DNA of 64,000 nucleotides from DATKNA01 sp963786765 (GCA_963786765.1 CAWBAJ010000016.1:1-64000); one strand, 5' to 3'; numbered from the stretch's first letter, positions 25,863-34,706 are shown. Made by a program: numbers and translations. Notes: generated by a model from the sequence alone, not told the origin.

Positions 25863-26801
25863 TCACCGCTGCCCGAGCCGGAACACGAGCCGGCTGCGGC
25901 CGACGGTGATGGTGCTGCCGTCACGCAGCTCACCGGCCGTCACGCGCTCGCCGTCCACGAACGTGCCGTTCGTCGAGCCGAGGTCGACGACCCGGTAGCG
26001 GTCGTCGGTCACGTGGATCTCGGCGTGGCGGCGGGACACGCCGGCGTCGTCCAGGGGGACGTCGACGTCCGCCGCGCGGCCCAGCACGGTCACCGCCCGC
26101 GTGAGCGGGATCCGCCGGCCGTCGAGCTCCAAGGCCGGGGTGGGCCGGTCCACGGGGGCGGGGTAGGCGTAGGGCGAAGCGTAGGGGGCGGGCGGGGCCG
26201 GGTAGGGCGCGGCTGCACCCTCGTCGGGGCCCGCGTACTCGGGCGACGGGTAGGGGGCTGCATACGGGGGCGCGTACGGGGCGGCCGACGCCGGGTGCCC
26301 GGGCGGGATCTGCGCGGCGGCGGGGTACCCGGCGGCCGCGTACGGGTCGTGGGCACCCCCCGGGCCCTGCTGCTGGGCGGACTGTGGGTAGCCCACGGGC
26401 TGACGCGCCCCCTGCTCGTCGCCGTGGTCCGGACGTGCTGTCTTGCTGCGCACCCGGAAGACACCCGTGTCGAGCTCCTCGGACCGCTCGAAGCTGACCT
26501 TCACCGGACCCACGAAGGCGTAGCGCTGCTGCAGCGCGTGGTCGTTGAGAACGGCTGACAGCTCGTCGCCGAGCGCCTCCTCCCACTGCGCCAGGCGGCG
26601 GTGGTCGGCGGGGCCGAGCTCGATGACATAGTCGTTCGGAGCGATGGTCCGGTTTCGGCCCACCACCGAGGCGTTGTCGTCCGCCTCACGCTTGATCGCG
26701 CTCGCCAGCTCGACCGGCTGCACCTCGCTGCGGAAGGCGCGGGCGAACGCGCCGTTGACAGCACGCTCGATGCCCTTCTCGAAGCGGCCGAGAACTCCCA
26801 C
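25863..26801 (-). CDS. fhaA: FHA-domain protein FhaA with DUF3662 N-terminus
   Basis: A 312-residue protein that heads the kinase operon. Residues 1-120 form the DUF3662 (FhaA N-terminal) domain (GRFEKGIERAVNGAFARAF, VQPVELASAIKREADDN). A 90-residue linker is rich in Pro, Tyr, Ala and Gly. The C-terminal FHA domain has LGRAADVDVPLDD, SRRHAEI and DLGSTNGTFVDG. It binds phosphorylated partners such as MviN (MurJ) in mycobacteria. The GTG at 26801 is preceded by AGGAGGGAGGG. A TAGGCT -10 candidate lies about 80 bases upstream. Confidence 0.94.
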   Translation of the reverse strand: MGVLGRFEKGIERAVNGAFARAFRSEVQPVELASAIKREADDNASVVGRNRTIAPNDYVIELGPADHRRLAQWEEALGDELSAVLNDHALQQRYAFVGPVKVSFERSEELDTGVFRVRSKTARPDHGDEQGARQPVGYPQSAQQQGPGGAHDPYAAAGYPAAAQIPPGHPASAAPYAPPYAAPYPSPEYAGPDEGAAAPYPAPPAPYASPYAYPAPVDRPTPALELDGRRIPLTRAVTVLGRAADVDVPLDDAGVSRRHAEIHVTDDRYRVVDLGSTNGTFVDGERVTAGELRDGSTITVGRSRLVFRLGQR

Positions 26802-26880
26802 GCCCGTCCCTCCCTCCTGTGCGTCGCCTGCCTGTCGCTGTGGGCCCGGCCCACCGCTGGACGCGGCTGCGCCGACTGCC

Positions 26881-26886
26881 AGCCTA
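26881..26886 (-). promoter_or_regulatory. Predicted -10 element (TAGGCT) of the fhaA-pknB operon
   Basis: On the minus strand TAGGCT reads toward fhaA, about 80 bases upstream of its GTG, in the gap shared with tRNA-Leu. It fits TANNNT; a -35 is not clear. Confidence 0.4.
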
Positions 26887-26926
26887 ACGTCGGCTTTCAC
26901 GGTCGGCTGCACTGCAGGCCGCGTGC

Positions 26927-26932
26927 TAGCCT
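26927..26932 (+). promoter_or_regulatory. Predicted -10 element (TAGCCT) of tRNA-Leu
   Basis: TAGCCT ends 10 bases before the first base of tRNA-Leu, the spacing expected for a transcript starting just before the mature tRNA. It is divergent from the fhaA promoter. Confidence 0.45.
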
Positions 26933-26942
26933 CTTCTGGCTC

Positions 26943-27026
26943 GCGCGAGTGGCGGAATAGGCAGACGCGCACGGTTCAGGTCCGTGTGCCCGAAAGGGCG
27001 TGGGGGTTCAACTCCCCCCTCGCGCA
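26943..27026 (+). tRNA. tRNA-Leu(CAG)
   Basis: An 84-nt class II tRNA with a long variable arm (TGCCCGAAAGGGCG). Acceptor stem GCGCGAG pairs with CTCGCGC and the discriminator is A. Anticodon stem CACGG/CCGTG encloses TTCAGGT with anticodon CAG, reading CUG. The T-arm is GGGGG-TTCAACT-CCCCC. CCA is not encoded. Confidence 0.95.
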
Positions 27027-27035
27027 CGCGAGCGA

Positions 27036-27068
27036 GAGGCCGCCGGCCCTGAGGGGCACGGCGGCCTC
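27036..27068 (+). terminator. Hairpin after tRNA-Leu
   Basis: GAGGCCGCCG (27036-27045) pairs exactly with CGGCGGCCTC (27059-27068) around a 13-base loop, starting 10 bases after the tRNA. Confidence 0.7.
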
Positions 27069-27086
27069 CGCGCTGTCGAGGGGTCG

Positions 27087-27265
27087 GTGCGACGTTTCTC
27101 GCGTTCCGGCCGCTCGGTGCGACGTTGCTCGCGTTCCGGCCGCTCGGTCGCACGTTGCTCGCGTTCCGGCCGCCTTTCCGGCACTCGAGGCGCTCGGAAC
27201 CGGCCGGAACGCGAGTGACGCGGTCGTAGCTGTCCGGCACTGGCCGGAACGCGTCCGACGCAGCA
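27087..27265. repeat. Mosaic intergenic repeat element, copy A
   Basis: Three direct 30-bp units (27087, 27117, 27147) share the core TTGCTCGCGTTCCGGCCG, the first with TTTCTC in place of TTGCTC. They are followed by inverted cores CCGGCCGGAACGCGAG (about 27201) and GGCCGGAACGCG (about 27243), and a GAGGCGCTCGGAACC joint. The whole stretch is non-coding, between tRNA-Leu and the 3' end of the gene at 27289. A rearranged, reverse-complement copy is at 40121-40291. Confidence 0.8.
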
Positions 27266-27288
27266 TCGGTCGCGGCACCAGGACGCGG

Positions 27289-27714
27289 TCAGTGGACGTA
27301 CCGGCGCGTCGCCGGCGCCGCCGCCAGCGCGATCAGCACGATGTCGATGGCGCCGAAGAGGAGCGCCGCGCTCTCGTGCCAGATGAAGAGCTTCGCCAGC
27401 GAGAACAGGATCCCGTACAGGGCGTAGCCGATCAGGACCTTGCGGCCCAGCGCGCGGCCCCGCAGCATGCCGATGGAGCCGGCCACGCCGATCGCGTTGG
27501 CGGACCAGTACAGGGCGACCAGGGCGAGCCCGGCGGCCAACGGGGGCTTGGCGGCATCGACGAGGCTGAAGTAAAAGACGGCGATGGTCGTGACCGTGGC
27601 GACGAGCATCTGCAGGCCGGCGGCGACGATCGCGGGAACGGGCGGCCGGCCGCGACGGACGTGCTCGAGGCCTGCGGTGGTCGGAACGGTGGTGGAGCGC
27701 ATGGAGCCGGACAT
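27289..27714 (-). CDS. Small four-helix membrane protein, function unknown
   Basis: A 141-residue protein with four predicted membrane helices: VPAIVAAGLQMLVATVTTIAV, LAAGLALVALYWSANAIGVAG, KVLIGYALYGILFSLAKLFIW and ALLFGAIDIVLIALAAAPA. No catalytic motif was recognised. The ATG at 27714 has AGGGAGA upstream. It is divergent from the two-component system that starts at 27851, with repeated TGTCCCG motifs in the shared region, so it may be a target of that system. Confidence 0.72.
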   Translation of the reverse strand: MSGSMRSTTVPTTAGLEHVRRGRPPVPAIVAAGLQMLVATVTTIAVFYFSLVDAAKPPLAAGLALVALYWSANAIGVAGSIGMLRGRALGRKVLIGYALYGILFSLAKLFIWHESAALLFGAIDIVLIALAAAPATRRYVH

Positions 27715-27781
27715 CTGAGATCTCCCTGGGTGTCGGGCGGCCGGGCGGTTCCCGGCTCGGGATCGAGCGTTCGGCCGGAGG

Positions 27782-27858
27782 TGTCCCGAGGGCACGGGCC
27801 CGCAGTAGGAACCGGGGTCGGGCCGGAGTGTCCCGGCGGATCGGGACGAGATGTCCCG
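27782..27858. promoter_or_regulatory. Candidate operator with TGTCCCG repeats
   Basis: TGTCCCG occurs at 27782-27788, 27829-27835 and 27852-27858, and an inverted CGGGACG at 27842-27848. The last copy overlaps the first possible start of the histidine kinase. The array lies between the divergent membrane-protein gene and the kinase, a natural place for response-regulator binding. Inference from pattern only. Confidence 0.35.
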
Positions 27859-30046
27859 TGACGGAATGCGCGGCACGCCCGACCATGGGGTCGTGACCTC
27901 CCTGAGCGGGATGACCGCCGCGATCCCGCGGACGCCGCGGGCCGCGACGCGCCTCGTCGACGCGGCCGTCGCCGTCGGCGTCCTGGTCGTGGCCGGGGCG
28001 CTCGCGACGAGCCTCGTCCTGCATGTCGCGAACGCCGGGAACCCGCTCGCGCCCGGAGTCACCGACTGGTGGGTCATGCCGGTCGTCGGCGGAGTGGCTT
28101 TCGGGGGGGCCGGGCTCTGGCTGGCGCGAGTGCGCCCCCGGCTGCCCATCGGGTGGCTCCTCGCCGCCGTCGGAGCCGTTCTGGCGACGTCGTCGGCCGC
28201 GCTGGAGTACGGCGTCCACGTCCTGGGCCGCGGCGGGGCCGGCCTTCTCCCCGTTGCCGCCTTCTGGTTCGCCAACTGGGCCTGGTCCACGGCCCTGGTG
28301 ACCGTGGGGACCGTCGTCCCGCTGCTGCTGCCCGAGGGCTGGCTGCCATCGCGCCGGTGGCGGCCGGCCCTGGCCCTCGCCGTGCTCGCCGTCGTGCTGG
28401 TCACGGTCGCCTGGGCGCTGACGCCGTACGGCAGCTGGTCGGCTGCCCTGCGCCAGGCCGGGGTTGTCAACCCGGTCGGCGCCGACTGGACCACCTCTCC
28501 CGCCGCCGGGATCGTCCAGCTCGTCGTGGCGCTCGCGGCCGTCGCGACCTCGCTGGCGTCATTGGTGGTGCGGTGGCGCATGGCGACCCCCGAGGGCCGT
28601 CAGCAGCTCAAGTGGCTCGGGCTCGGCGCGGTCGCCGGCCTCCTGCTGTTCTTCCTCGGCCTGGCCGCCGGCCCACTCGTGACCGCGCTGGCCCTCGTGC
28701 CGCTGCCTGCCGCCTGTCTCGTCGCGGCGCTGCGCCACGGCCTCTGGGACGTCGACGTCGTCATCAGCCGGTCGCTCGTCTACGCCGCGCTGATGGCCGC
28801 CGTCCTGGCTCTGTACGCCGGGGTCGTGGCGCTGCTCGGCGGCGTCCTCGGGGCCACCACCGGAGCTCCGGTCGTCGCGGCCGCAGTCGTGGCGGTGCTT
28901 GCGCTTCCCCTGCACCGCCGGCTCGCCGAGCTCGTCAACCGGCTGGTGCACGGGGAACCGGAGGAGCCGTTCGCGCTGCTCCGTCGCCTCGGTGACCGGC
29001 TGGCGGCGGCCCAGGACGACGAGACCCTGGCCGAACAGGTGCTGCCGGATGTCGTCGCGGTGCTCGCGCGGGCGATGCGCCTGTCCTACGTCGCCGTGCA
29101 GCTCGCGGACGGTACGGAGGTCGCGCGTGGACGACGCCCCGCGGAGGTGGCGCAGCTGCCGCTCGTCTACGCCGGAGCGGACGTCGGCCGCCTCGTGGTC
29201 GCTGCCCGGCAGGACGGGCCGCGGGGGTCCGCGGGAGGGATGTCCGGCGGGGCAATGTCCGGCGGGGCAATGTCCGCCGGGCGGACGTCCGGCGGGGCAA
29301 GGAGGGACGCCGCGGTCCTCGCGGCCCTCGCCGAGCAGGCTGCCGTCGCCGTGCACACGGTCGTGCTGGCCCGCGACGTGCGCCGGTCCCGCGAGCTGGC
29401 CGTCAGCGCCCGGGAGGAGGAGCGCCGGCGGCTGTACCGCGACCTGCACGACGGGCTCGGTCCTGCCCTGGCGGCGCTCGCGCTGCAGGTCGAGACCGCG
29501 CGCGACCTGGTGGCAGTGGACGCCGACCGCGCCGGGCGACTGCTCGGTCAGGTGGGGGCGCACCTGAAGGACACGGTGGGCGAGGTCCGCACCGTCGTGC
29601 ACGGGCTCCGGCCACCGGCGCTGGAGGACCTCGGCCTCGACGACGCCCTCCGCGAACTGGCGGCCCGCTTCGGCGGAACCCTTTCGATCGACACGACGCT
29701 CGACGTGAGCGGGGATTCCGGCACCGAGCTGCCCGCGGCCGTCGAGGTGGCGGCATATTCGATCACCGGCGAGGCGCTCACGAACGTCGCACGGCACGCC
29801 CGCGCGCAGGCGGCCTCGGTCCGGCTGCAGCGCGAGGCGGGGTGGCTGGTGGTCACGGTGACCGACGACGGCTGCGGGATCCCGGCGGATGCGCGCCCGG
29901 GGCTCGGACTCGTCTCGATGCGTCGCCGGGCGGAGGAGCTCGGCGGCACCCTGGAAGTGGCCGCACGGGGCGCCGGCCAGTCTGTTGTCGGACCGGGGGC
30001 GCGGGGAACAGTCGTCACCGCGCGGCTGCCGCTGGACGTCCGGTGA
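27851..30046 (+). CDS. Sensor histidine kinase, NarL/LiaS-type
   Basis: A 731-residue membrane histidine kinase. The N-terminal half has about eight hydrophobic segments. A cytoplasmic GAF-like region follows (AEQVLPDVVAVLARAMRLSYVAVQ, about residues 390-510), interrupted by a low-complexity MSGG repeat. The HisKA_3 domain carries EEERRRLYRDLHDGLGP with phospho-accepting His533. The HATPase_c domain has the N-box NVARHARA, DDGCGIP and PGLGLVSM. Its stop overlaps the response regulator start by 4 bases (GTGA). The start is uncertain: the ATG at 27851 lies inside a repeated TGTCCCG motif, and GTG at 27893 is a good alternative. The signal is unknown. Confidence 0.88.
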   Translation: MSRDGMRGTPDHGVVTSLSGMTAAIPRTPRAATRLVDAAVAVGVLVVAGALATSLVLHVANAGNPLAPGVTDWWVMPVVGGVAFGGAGLWLARVRPRLPIGWLLAAVGAVLATSSAALEYGVHVLGRGGAGLLPVAAFWFANWAWSTALVTVGTVVPLLLPEGWLPSRRWRPALALAVLAVVLVTVAWALTPYGSWSAALRQAGVVNPVGADWTTSPAAGIVQLVVALAAVATSLASLVVRWRMATPEGRQQLKWLGLGAVAGLLLFFLGLAAGPLVTALALVPLPAACLVAALRHGLWDVDVVISRSLVYAALMAAVLALYAGVVALLGGVLGATTGAPVVAAAVVAVLALPLHRRLAELVNRLVHGEPEEPFALLRRLGDRLAAAQDDETLAEQVLPDVVAVLARAMRLSYVAVQLADGTEVARGRRPAEVAQLPLVYAGADVGRLVVAARQDGPRGSAGGMSGGAMSGGAMSAGRTSGGARRDAAVLAALAEQAAVAVHTVVLARDVRRSRELAVSAREEERRRLYRDLHDGLGPALAALALQVETARDLVAVDADRAGRLLGQVGAHLKDTVGEVRTVVHGLRPPALEDLGLDDALRELAARFGGTLSIDTTLDVSGDSGTELPAAVEVAAYSITGEALTNVARHARAQAASVRLQREAGWLVVTVTDDGCGIPADARPGLGLVSMRRRAEELGGTLEVAARGAGQSVVGPGARGTVVTARLPLDVR

Positions 30047-30696
30047 CTTCCCGGACGGTGCTCGTCGTGGACGACCACCCGCTGTATCGCGAGGGCCTTG
30101 CCACCGCTCTGTCGATGCTGGAGGGCGTTGAGGTCGTCGCCGAGGCCGGGGACGGCGTCCAGGCGGTCGAACTGGCACTGGAGCTGGCGCCGGACGTCGT
30201 GGTGATGGACCTCAACCTGCCCGGGCTCGGCGGGATCGAGGCGACCCGGCGGATCACCACGCAGCTGGCCGGCACCGCCGTGCTGGTGCTGACCATGCTC
30301 GAGGGCGACGACGCGCTGTTCGCGGCGATGCGGGCCGGCGCCCGGGGATACCTGCTGAAGGGTGCCGACCGGCAGGAGATCGCCCGTGCCCTGGAGACCG
30401 TCGCCAACGGTGAGGTGGTGTTCAGCGCCACGCTGGCCTCGCGCGTCCTCGCCTGGTTCGCGCGCGGCGGGGCGGGCGCCGCCAGTCCCTTCCCCGAGCT
30501 GACCGAGCGGGAGCGGGAGATCCTCGATCTCGTCGCCCGTGGGCTCACGAACGCCGCGATCGCGCGCCGGCTCGTGGTCAGCGACAAGACGGTCAGGAAC
30601 CACGTCTCCAACGTCTTCGGCAAGCTGCACGTGGCCGACCGCGCCGCGGCCGTCGCCCGCGCCCGGGACGCTGGGATGGGCGCCGGGCCGCTCTGA
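30043..30696 (+). CDS. Response regulator, NarL/FixJ family
   Basis: A 217-residue DNA-binding regulator. The receiver domain has the acidic pair in VVDDHPLYREG, phospho-accepting Asp56 in VVMDLNLPG, Thr in VLVLTMLEG and Lys in YLLKGA. The C-terminal LuxR-type helix-turn-helix contains LTEREREILDLVARG and NAAIARRLVVSDKTVRNHVS. The GTG start overlaps the kinase stop (GTGA), so the two are made together. Likely target: the divergent region around 27.8 kb, though this is inferred only from position. Confidence 0.93.
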   Translation: MTSRTVLVVDDHPLYREGLATALSMLEGVEVVAEAGDGVQAVELALELAPDVVVMDLNLPGLGGIEATRRITTQLAGTAVLVLTMLEGDDALFAAMRAGARGYLLKGADRQEIARALETVANGEVVFSATLASRVLAWFARGGAGAASPFPELTEREREILDLVARGLTNAAIARRLVVSDKTVRNHVSNVFGKLHVADRAAAVARARDAGMGAGPL

Positions 30697-30852
30697 GCCC
30701 CCTGCTCCGAACCGGTGAGAGCGCCGGCTGCCGCGGCCCCCCACCCGGTGCAGCCGTGCGAACGGTGCGAACCGGCGTTGCTCCCACGGTCTGTCGGCCC
30801 CCTGGTGCACTCTGGCATCAACGGATCGGACACGTGTTCGGGAGGCGAGGGC

Positions 30853-31143
30853 ATGGCGAGCACCGGCACCACCGGGAGGGCGAGCAGCGCGCCCGGACGG
30901 GTCCGCTGCACGTATTGCGGCGGTCGGGGCGACGGTCCCCTGCTCGAGATCGACCTGCGCGGCGTCCGCTACGACTACTGCGATGCTGCGTGTGCCACTG
31001 CGCACCGCCAGGCCGTGGCGCTGACGGCGGAGCTGTGCGCCGACTGCGACGAGGACGCGCTGGGCGACACCGGTTGCTGCGCCGAGCACACGGACCCCCG
31101 CGAGATCGAGCTCGAGACCGCCTCCTGGCGCCAGGCCGGCTGA
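30853..31143 (+). CDS. Small cysteine-rich, zinc-ribbon-like protein
   Basis: A 96-residue protein with seven cysteines and several histidines arranged as RCTYCGG, YDYCDAACATAH, CADCDEDALGDTGCCAEH, suggesting one or two zinc sites. No enzymatic motif is present. The ATG at 30853 is supported by GGAGG at 30841-30845, seven bases upstream. It lies alone on its strand after the two-component system, with about 155 bases between. Family not recognised. Confidence 0.65.
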   Translation: MASTGTTGRASSAPGRVRCTYCGGRGDGPLLEIDLRGVRYDYCDAACATAHRQAVALTAELCADCDEDALGDTGCCAEHTDPREIELETASWRQAG

Positions 31144-31412
31144 CCCGCGGCCGAGCCGTCGATCTCCCCTCGGCTCTCTCGGACTCGTCGCCCACCGGCT
31201 GCTGACCCGTCGCCCAGACCTGTCGCTGCTGTTGACCCCGTCCCCAGCCGCAGACCGCTCGCCGGCCGGTGATCGCCAGCCATACGGCGCGGCGTCGGCT
31301 GGCACCGTGAGTTGCTGGTCGCGGCCGCCGGCAGGTGGCCGTCGTATAGCGGGCGATCATGAGCGGGGCGGGCAGAGGCAGACGCTCGTGCCCCCTCGAG
31401 TGCGGATCCGGC

Positions 31413-32801
31413 TCAGCCGATGGCCGCAGGGTCCCCCGCCGTCTGCCCACGCGCGTGGGCGAGGGCGGCCAGCGCCCGCTCCTGCGCCTCGAACATCGCC
31501 AGCAGCTGCTCGTCGAGCAGCTCCGGGCGCCCCTCGGCGGCCAGTACCGACCGGTAGGCGCGCAGCACCTGGTCGCGCGTCTGGTGGTACCAGGACGCGG
31601 GGGCCCCCGGCGGCATCCCCGGTCGGTCGGCCGTAGCCTGCGCGACCTCGGCGAGGCTGGCGAGCAGGCGGGCTAGGTCACGAGCTGCGGGGGCGAGCTC
31701 GCCGCCGTCACCGGCCGTCGGCACGGGCAGCACGGGCAGCACGGGCAGCACGGGCAGCACCGGCGGGTCCGACGCACCGATGGCACGCGGCTCCGCATCG
31801 AAGCCGACGACGGAGAGCCCACCGGTCCACTGAAGGATCCTGCCGATGTGCAGGTCCCGGTGCACCCGCTGGACGGTGACGGTCGCCACCCCGGCGTCCA
31901 GGCGCCGCGCCAGTTCCGCCGCGCCGTCCACCGCTGCGAGCAGCGCCGGCAGGTCCCGCGGCTCGAGCCCGCCGGCAGGTCCCGTGAGCGCGAGCCGGAC
32001 GGCGGCGTCGACGTCGGCGCGGGCCGTCGCATGCCAGCTCCGGACGACGTCGCTGTCCGCCGTCGTCGTGGGCACGGGAACCAGCCCGGACGGTGTCGCG
32101 AGCGCGAGGTGCAGCTTGGCCACGAGGCGACCGAGCCGGGCGGGCAGCTCGACCGCCGTGAGGTCGATGCCCCCGGCCGGAGTGCCGGCCGGCACGGCGT
32201 TGCGGCGCAGTCCGCCGGCGACCTCGACCAGCTCGCCGGCCCACGCCCAGCCGGGTCGGGAGCGGGGCAGGTAACGGGTGGCCATCGCCACCGGCACCTC
32301 GTGGCCACCCGGGGTCTGCCACAGGAGCATGCCGTACACGTCGGGCACGCCGATGAAGTCGACGGCCGCCAGGTGTTGCAGCGTGAGCACGCAGGGGTGC
32401 GGGGCGTCCACCGTGCGTCGGGTCCAGGTGACGACCACGCGCTCACCGACGACCACCGTGGAATGGACACCCCCGTCGAGGTCGACCTCGACCATCCGCT
32501 CACCTGTGGCTTCAGGTGGAGGGGCGAGGCGTACCACGCGGAAGCCAGGAACGGTCGGCAGCTCGGCGTAGCGCAGCAGGTCGACGAAGGCCTGTGCAGC
32601 GCCGTCACCCTCCTCGGCCTCGGCCCACTCCTCGGCCGCCACCTTCCCGCCGGCGCTGCGCTCGGGGTCGCACCACCAGCCGTCGCCGGTCGAGCGGACG
32701 CATACGCCCGTCTCCAGGCCGAGGCGGTACCGGTGCACCACGACGGGATCGCCGCCGGTGTCCCGGTCCTGCCAGGTCGGCAGAGCCGTGCGTTCGTCCA
32801 T
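31413..32801 (-). CDS. Maltokinase-like phosphotransferase
   Basis: A 462-residue protein resembling actinobacterial maltokinase (Mak/Pep2) of the trehalose-to-glucan GlgE pathway. The N-terminal cap region contains PVVVHRYRLGLETG and the C-terminal kinase lobe has the catalytic loop QRVHRDLHIGRILQ and the second metal site VVGFDAEPRAIG. A run of VLP repeats (LPVLPVLPVLPVLPVP), coded by a 9-bp tandem repeat, is inserted between the kinase motif and AARDLARLLASL. The usual neighbours treS, glgE and glgB are not in the window, so the name is by similarity. The DLH/DAEP pair differs slightly from the canonical GDFH/DFEGEP, so a related sugar or antibiotic kinase is possible. Confidence 0.68.
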   Translation of the reverse strand: MDERTALPTWQDRDTGGDPVVVHRYRLGLETGVCVRSTGDGWWCDPERSAGGKVAAEEWAEAEEGDGAAQAFVDLLRYAELPTVPGFRVVRLAPPPEATGERMVEVDLDGGVHSTVVVGERVVVTWTRRTVDAPHPCVLTLQHLAAVDFIGVPDVYGMLLWQTPGGHEVPVAMATRYLPRSRPGWAWAGELVEVAGGLRRNAVPAGTPAGGIDLTAVELPARLGRLVAKLHLALATPSGLVPVPTTTADSDVVRSWHATARADVDAAVRLALTGPAGGLEPRDLPALLAAVDGAAELARRLDAGVATVTVQRVHRDLHIGRILQWTGGLSVVGFDAEPRAIGASDPPVLPVLPVLPVLPVPTAGDGGELAPAARDLARLLASLAEVAQATADRPGMPPGAPASWYHQTRDQVLRAYRSVLAAEGRPELLDEQLLAMFEAQERALAALAHARGQTAGDPAAIG

Positions 32802-32943
32802 GGGCCGCCCTCCCGTCCGTCCCGAACGGTACCGCCTGGTCCGTCCCTTACAGCGGAGGCCACAACCCGTGCCGCCCTCGCCCTCCTCAGCCGGCGCGAT
32901 CCTCCCTCCGCCAGCTGTCCTCCGGATCGCGCCGAGCAGGCGC

Positions 32944-33306
32944 CTACGTCAAGGATCCTCCCTCGGCCACGACGACCGCGCAGGCGAACCCGCCGTCGTG
33001 GGTGAGGGCGAGGTGAAGATGCGTGACGCCGAGCTCACGGGCGCGGGCTGCGATGGTTCCGGTGATCTCGATCCGCGGCCGGCCGGTCTCCTCGCGCACG
33101 ACGTCGGCGTCGGTCCACTGCAGCCCGCGCGGCGCGCCCAAGGCCTTCGCCAGCGCCTCCTTCGCCGCGAAGCGGGCGGCGAGGCTCCGTGCCGGCAGGG
33201 CGCGCTCGCCCTCGGTGAAGAGCCGGGGCCCGAGGGCGGGGGTCCGGTGGAGCGTCGCCTCGAACCGGGCCACGTCGACGAGGTCGACACCGAGGCCGAG
33301 GATCAT
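32944..33306 (-). CDS. acpS: Holo-[acyl-carrier-protein] synthase
   Basis: A 120-residue 4'-phosphopantetheinyl transferase that loads acyl carrier protein using CoA. Motifs: GLGVDLVDVARFE (Mg-binding Asp) and ARFAAKEALAKALG (Mg-binding Glu and Lys), with the C-terminal LTHDGGFACAVVVAE. Length and motif spacing are those of AcpS. The ATG overlaps the stop of the PLP decarboxylase by 4 bases (ATGA), so it is the downstream gene of that pair. Confidence 0.95.
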   Translation of the reverse strand: MILGLGVDLVDVARFEATLHRTPALGPRLFTEGERALPARSLAARFAAKEALAKALGAPRGLQWTDADVVREETGRPRIEITGTIAARARELGVTHLHLALTHDGGFACAVVVAEGGSLT

Positions 33307-34706
33307 CCCTCGGCCAGCGTGTCGAGCGCGGCGACGACCAGGCCCGCGGCGGTGGCGGGGTTGACGAAGGCCAGTCGCAGCACCCACTCCCCCTGCCAGC
33401 GGGTCGGCAGACACAGGAAGTCCCCCGCCAGGGCATGCCGCTTCGACCAGGTCAGGTAGTCCTCCGGGCCCCAGCCCACTCGCTCGAAGAGCAGGACCGA
33501 CAGTTCCGGAGGCACCACGAGACGCAGGTAGTCGCGGGCCCGGACGGCGTCCGCGACCTCGCGGGCCGTCGTCAGGCTGCGCTCGACGGCCGCCACGTAC
33601 CGGTCCGTTCCGTGGACGGCGAGGCTGAACCACAGCGGCAGGCCGCGCGGGCGGCGGGTGAGGTGCACGGCGAGGTCCGACGGGTTCCACTCCCGCCGGT
33701 CGACCTGGTCCAGATAGGTGGCCGACTGGGCGTGCGCGGCCCGGGCCAGCTCGGGTCGCCGGTACAGCAGCGCGCAGGAGTCGTACGGGGCGAACAGCCA
33801 CTTGTGGGGGTCGACGATGAACGAGTCGGCCCGCTCGATGCCGTCGAACAAGGGGCGGGTCCGCGGTGAGACAAGAGCCGCGCCCCCGTAGGCGCCGTCG
33901 ACGTGGAGCCAGAGCCCGCGGCGCTCGCAGGCCTGCCCGACCCCCACCAGGTCGTCGACGATCCCCGCGTTGGTGGTCCCGGCCGAGGCGACGACGGCGA
34001 AGACGCGGTCGCCGACACTGTCCAGCACGCGCGAGAGCGCCGGCCCGGTGAGCCGGCAGCGGTCGTCACCTGGCACCTCCAGCACCGGCACGCCCATCAC
34101 GTGCGCGGCGGAGCGGACCGAGGAGTGGGCCTCGGCGCTGCAGGCGAGCACCCAGCCGCCCTCGGGGGTGCCCGGCAGGCCCGCGGCGCGCCGGCGCTGC
34201 TCCGCCGTGTGCCGGGCCGCGACGAGGGCGGACAGGTTGCCCGTCGTCCCGCCGCTGACGAAGGTCCCGCCGGACGTGGCGGGCCATCCCAGCAGGCCGG
34301 CGAGCCAGCCCAGCACCTGGTTCTCCGCGTGGATCGCGCCCGCGCCGGTCTCCCAGTGGCCGCCGAAGATGTTCGCCACGCTCGTGGCGAGGTCGAACGC
34401 GACGGCAGCCCGGGTGGGCGCCGACGGGATGTAGGCCAGGTTCAGCGGGTCCTCCTGGGCACGGGTCGCCGGCACGAGGATCTGCTCGAAGATCTCCAGT
34501 GCGCGGCGGTGGCCGATGCCCTCGGCCGTCACCGTCGGCCCTGTCGCCGCCAGCAGAGCCGCGGCGGGACGAGCTGTCGTCGTGGGATCGGTGCCTCTCG
34601 CCAGGTGGCCGCGCACCCACTCGAGCACGGCGTCGACCACACCGGACTCGTCACCCCAGACGGACTCGCCCGGGCTCGGGCGAGGCCGGCTGTGGTCAGC
34701 GTTCAT
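33303..34706 (-). CDS. PLP-dependent decarboxylase (group II)
   Basis: A 467-residue cytoplasmic pyridoxal-phosphate decarboxylase of the aromatic-amino-acid/glutamate decarboxylase group. Visible motifs: HAENQVLGWLAG, TFVSGGTTGNLSAL (phosphate binding), His194 in AEAHSS (stacks on PLP), SAGTTNAGIVDD, Asp270 in HVDGAYGG and the Schiff-base Lys302 in VDPHKWLF. A paralogue with the same motifs lies at 56122. The ATG at 34706 was preferred to an upstream start. The stop overlaps acpS. The amine product is not predictable. Confidence 0.9.
   Translation of the reverse strand: MNADHSRPRPSPGESVWGDESGVVDAVLEWVRGHLARGTDPTTTARPAAALLAATGPTVTAEGIGHRRALEIFEQILVPATRAQEDPLNLAYIPSAPTRAAVAFDLATSVANIFGGHWETGAGAIHAENQVLGWLAGLLGWPATSGGTFVSGGTTGNLSALVAARHTAEQRRRAAGLPGTPEGGWVLACSAEAHSSVRSAAHVMGVPVLEVPGDDRCRLTGPALSRVLDSVGDRVFAVVASAGTTNAGIVDDLVGVGQACERRGLWLHVDGAYGGAALVSPRTRPLFDGIERADSFIVDPHKWLFAPYDSCALLYRRPELARAAHAQSATYLDQVDRREWNPSDLAVHLTRRPRGLPLWFSLAVHGTDRYVAAVERSLTTAREVADAVRARDYLRLVVPPELSVLLFERVGWGPEDYLTWSKRHALAGDFLCLPTRWQGEWVLRLAFVNPATAAGLVVAALDTLAEG

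Noticed and set aside
27087..27176. 30-bp spaced repeats resembling a CRISPR array
   Set aside because: The units abut without unique spacers, and no cas gene is present.
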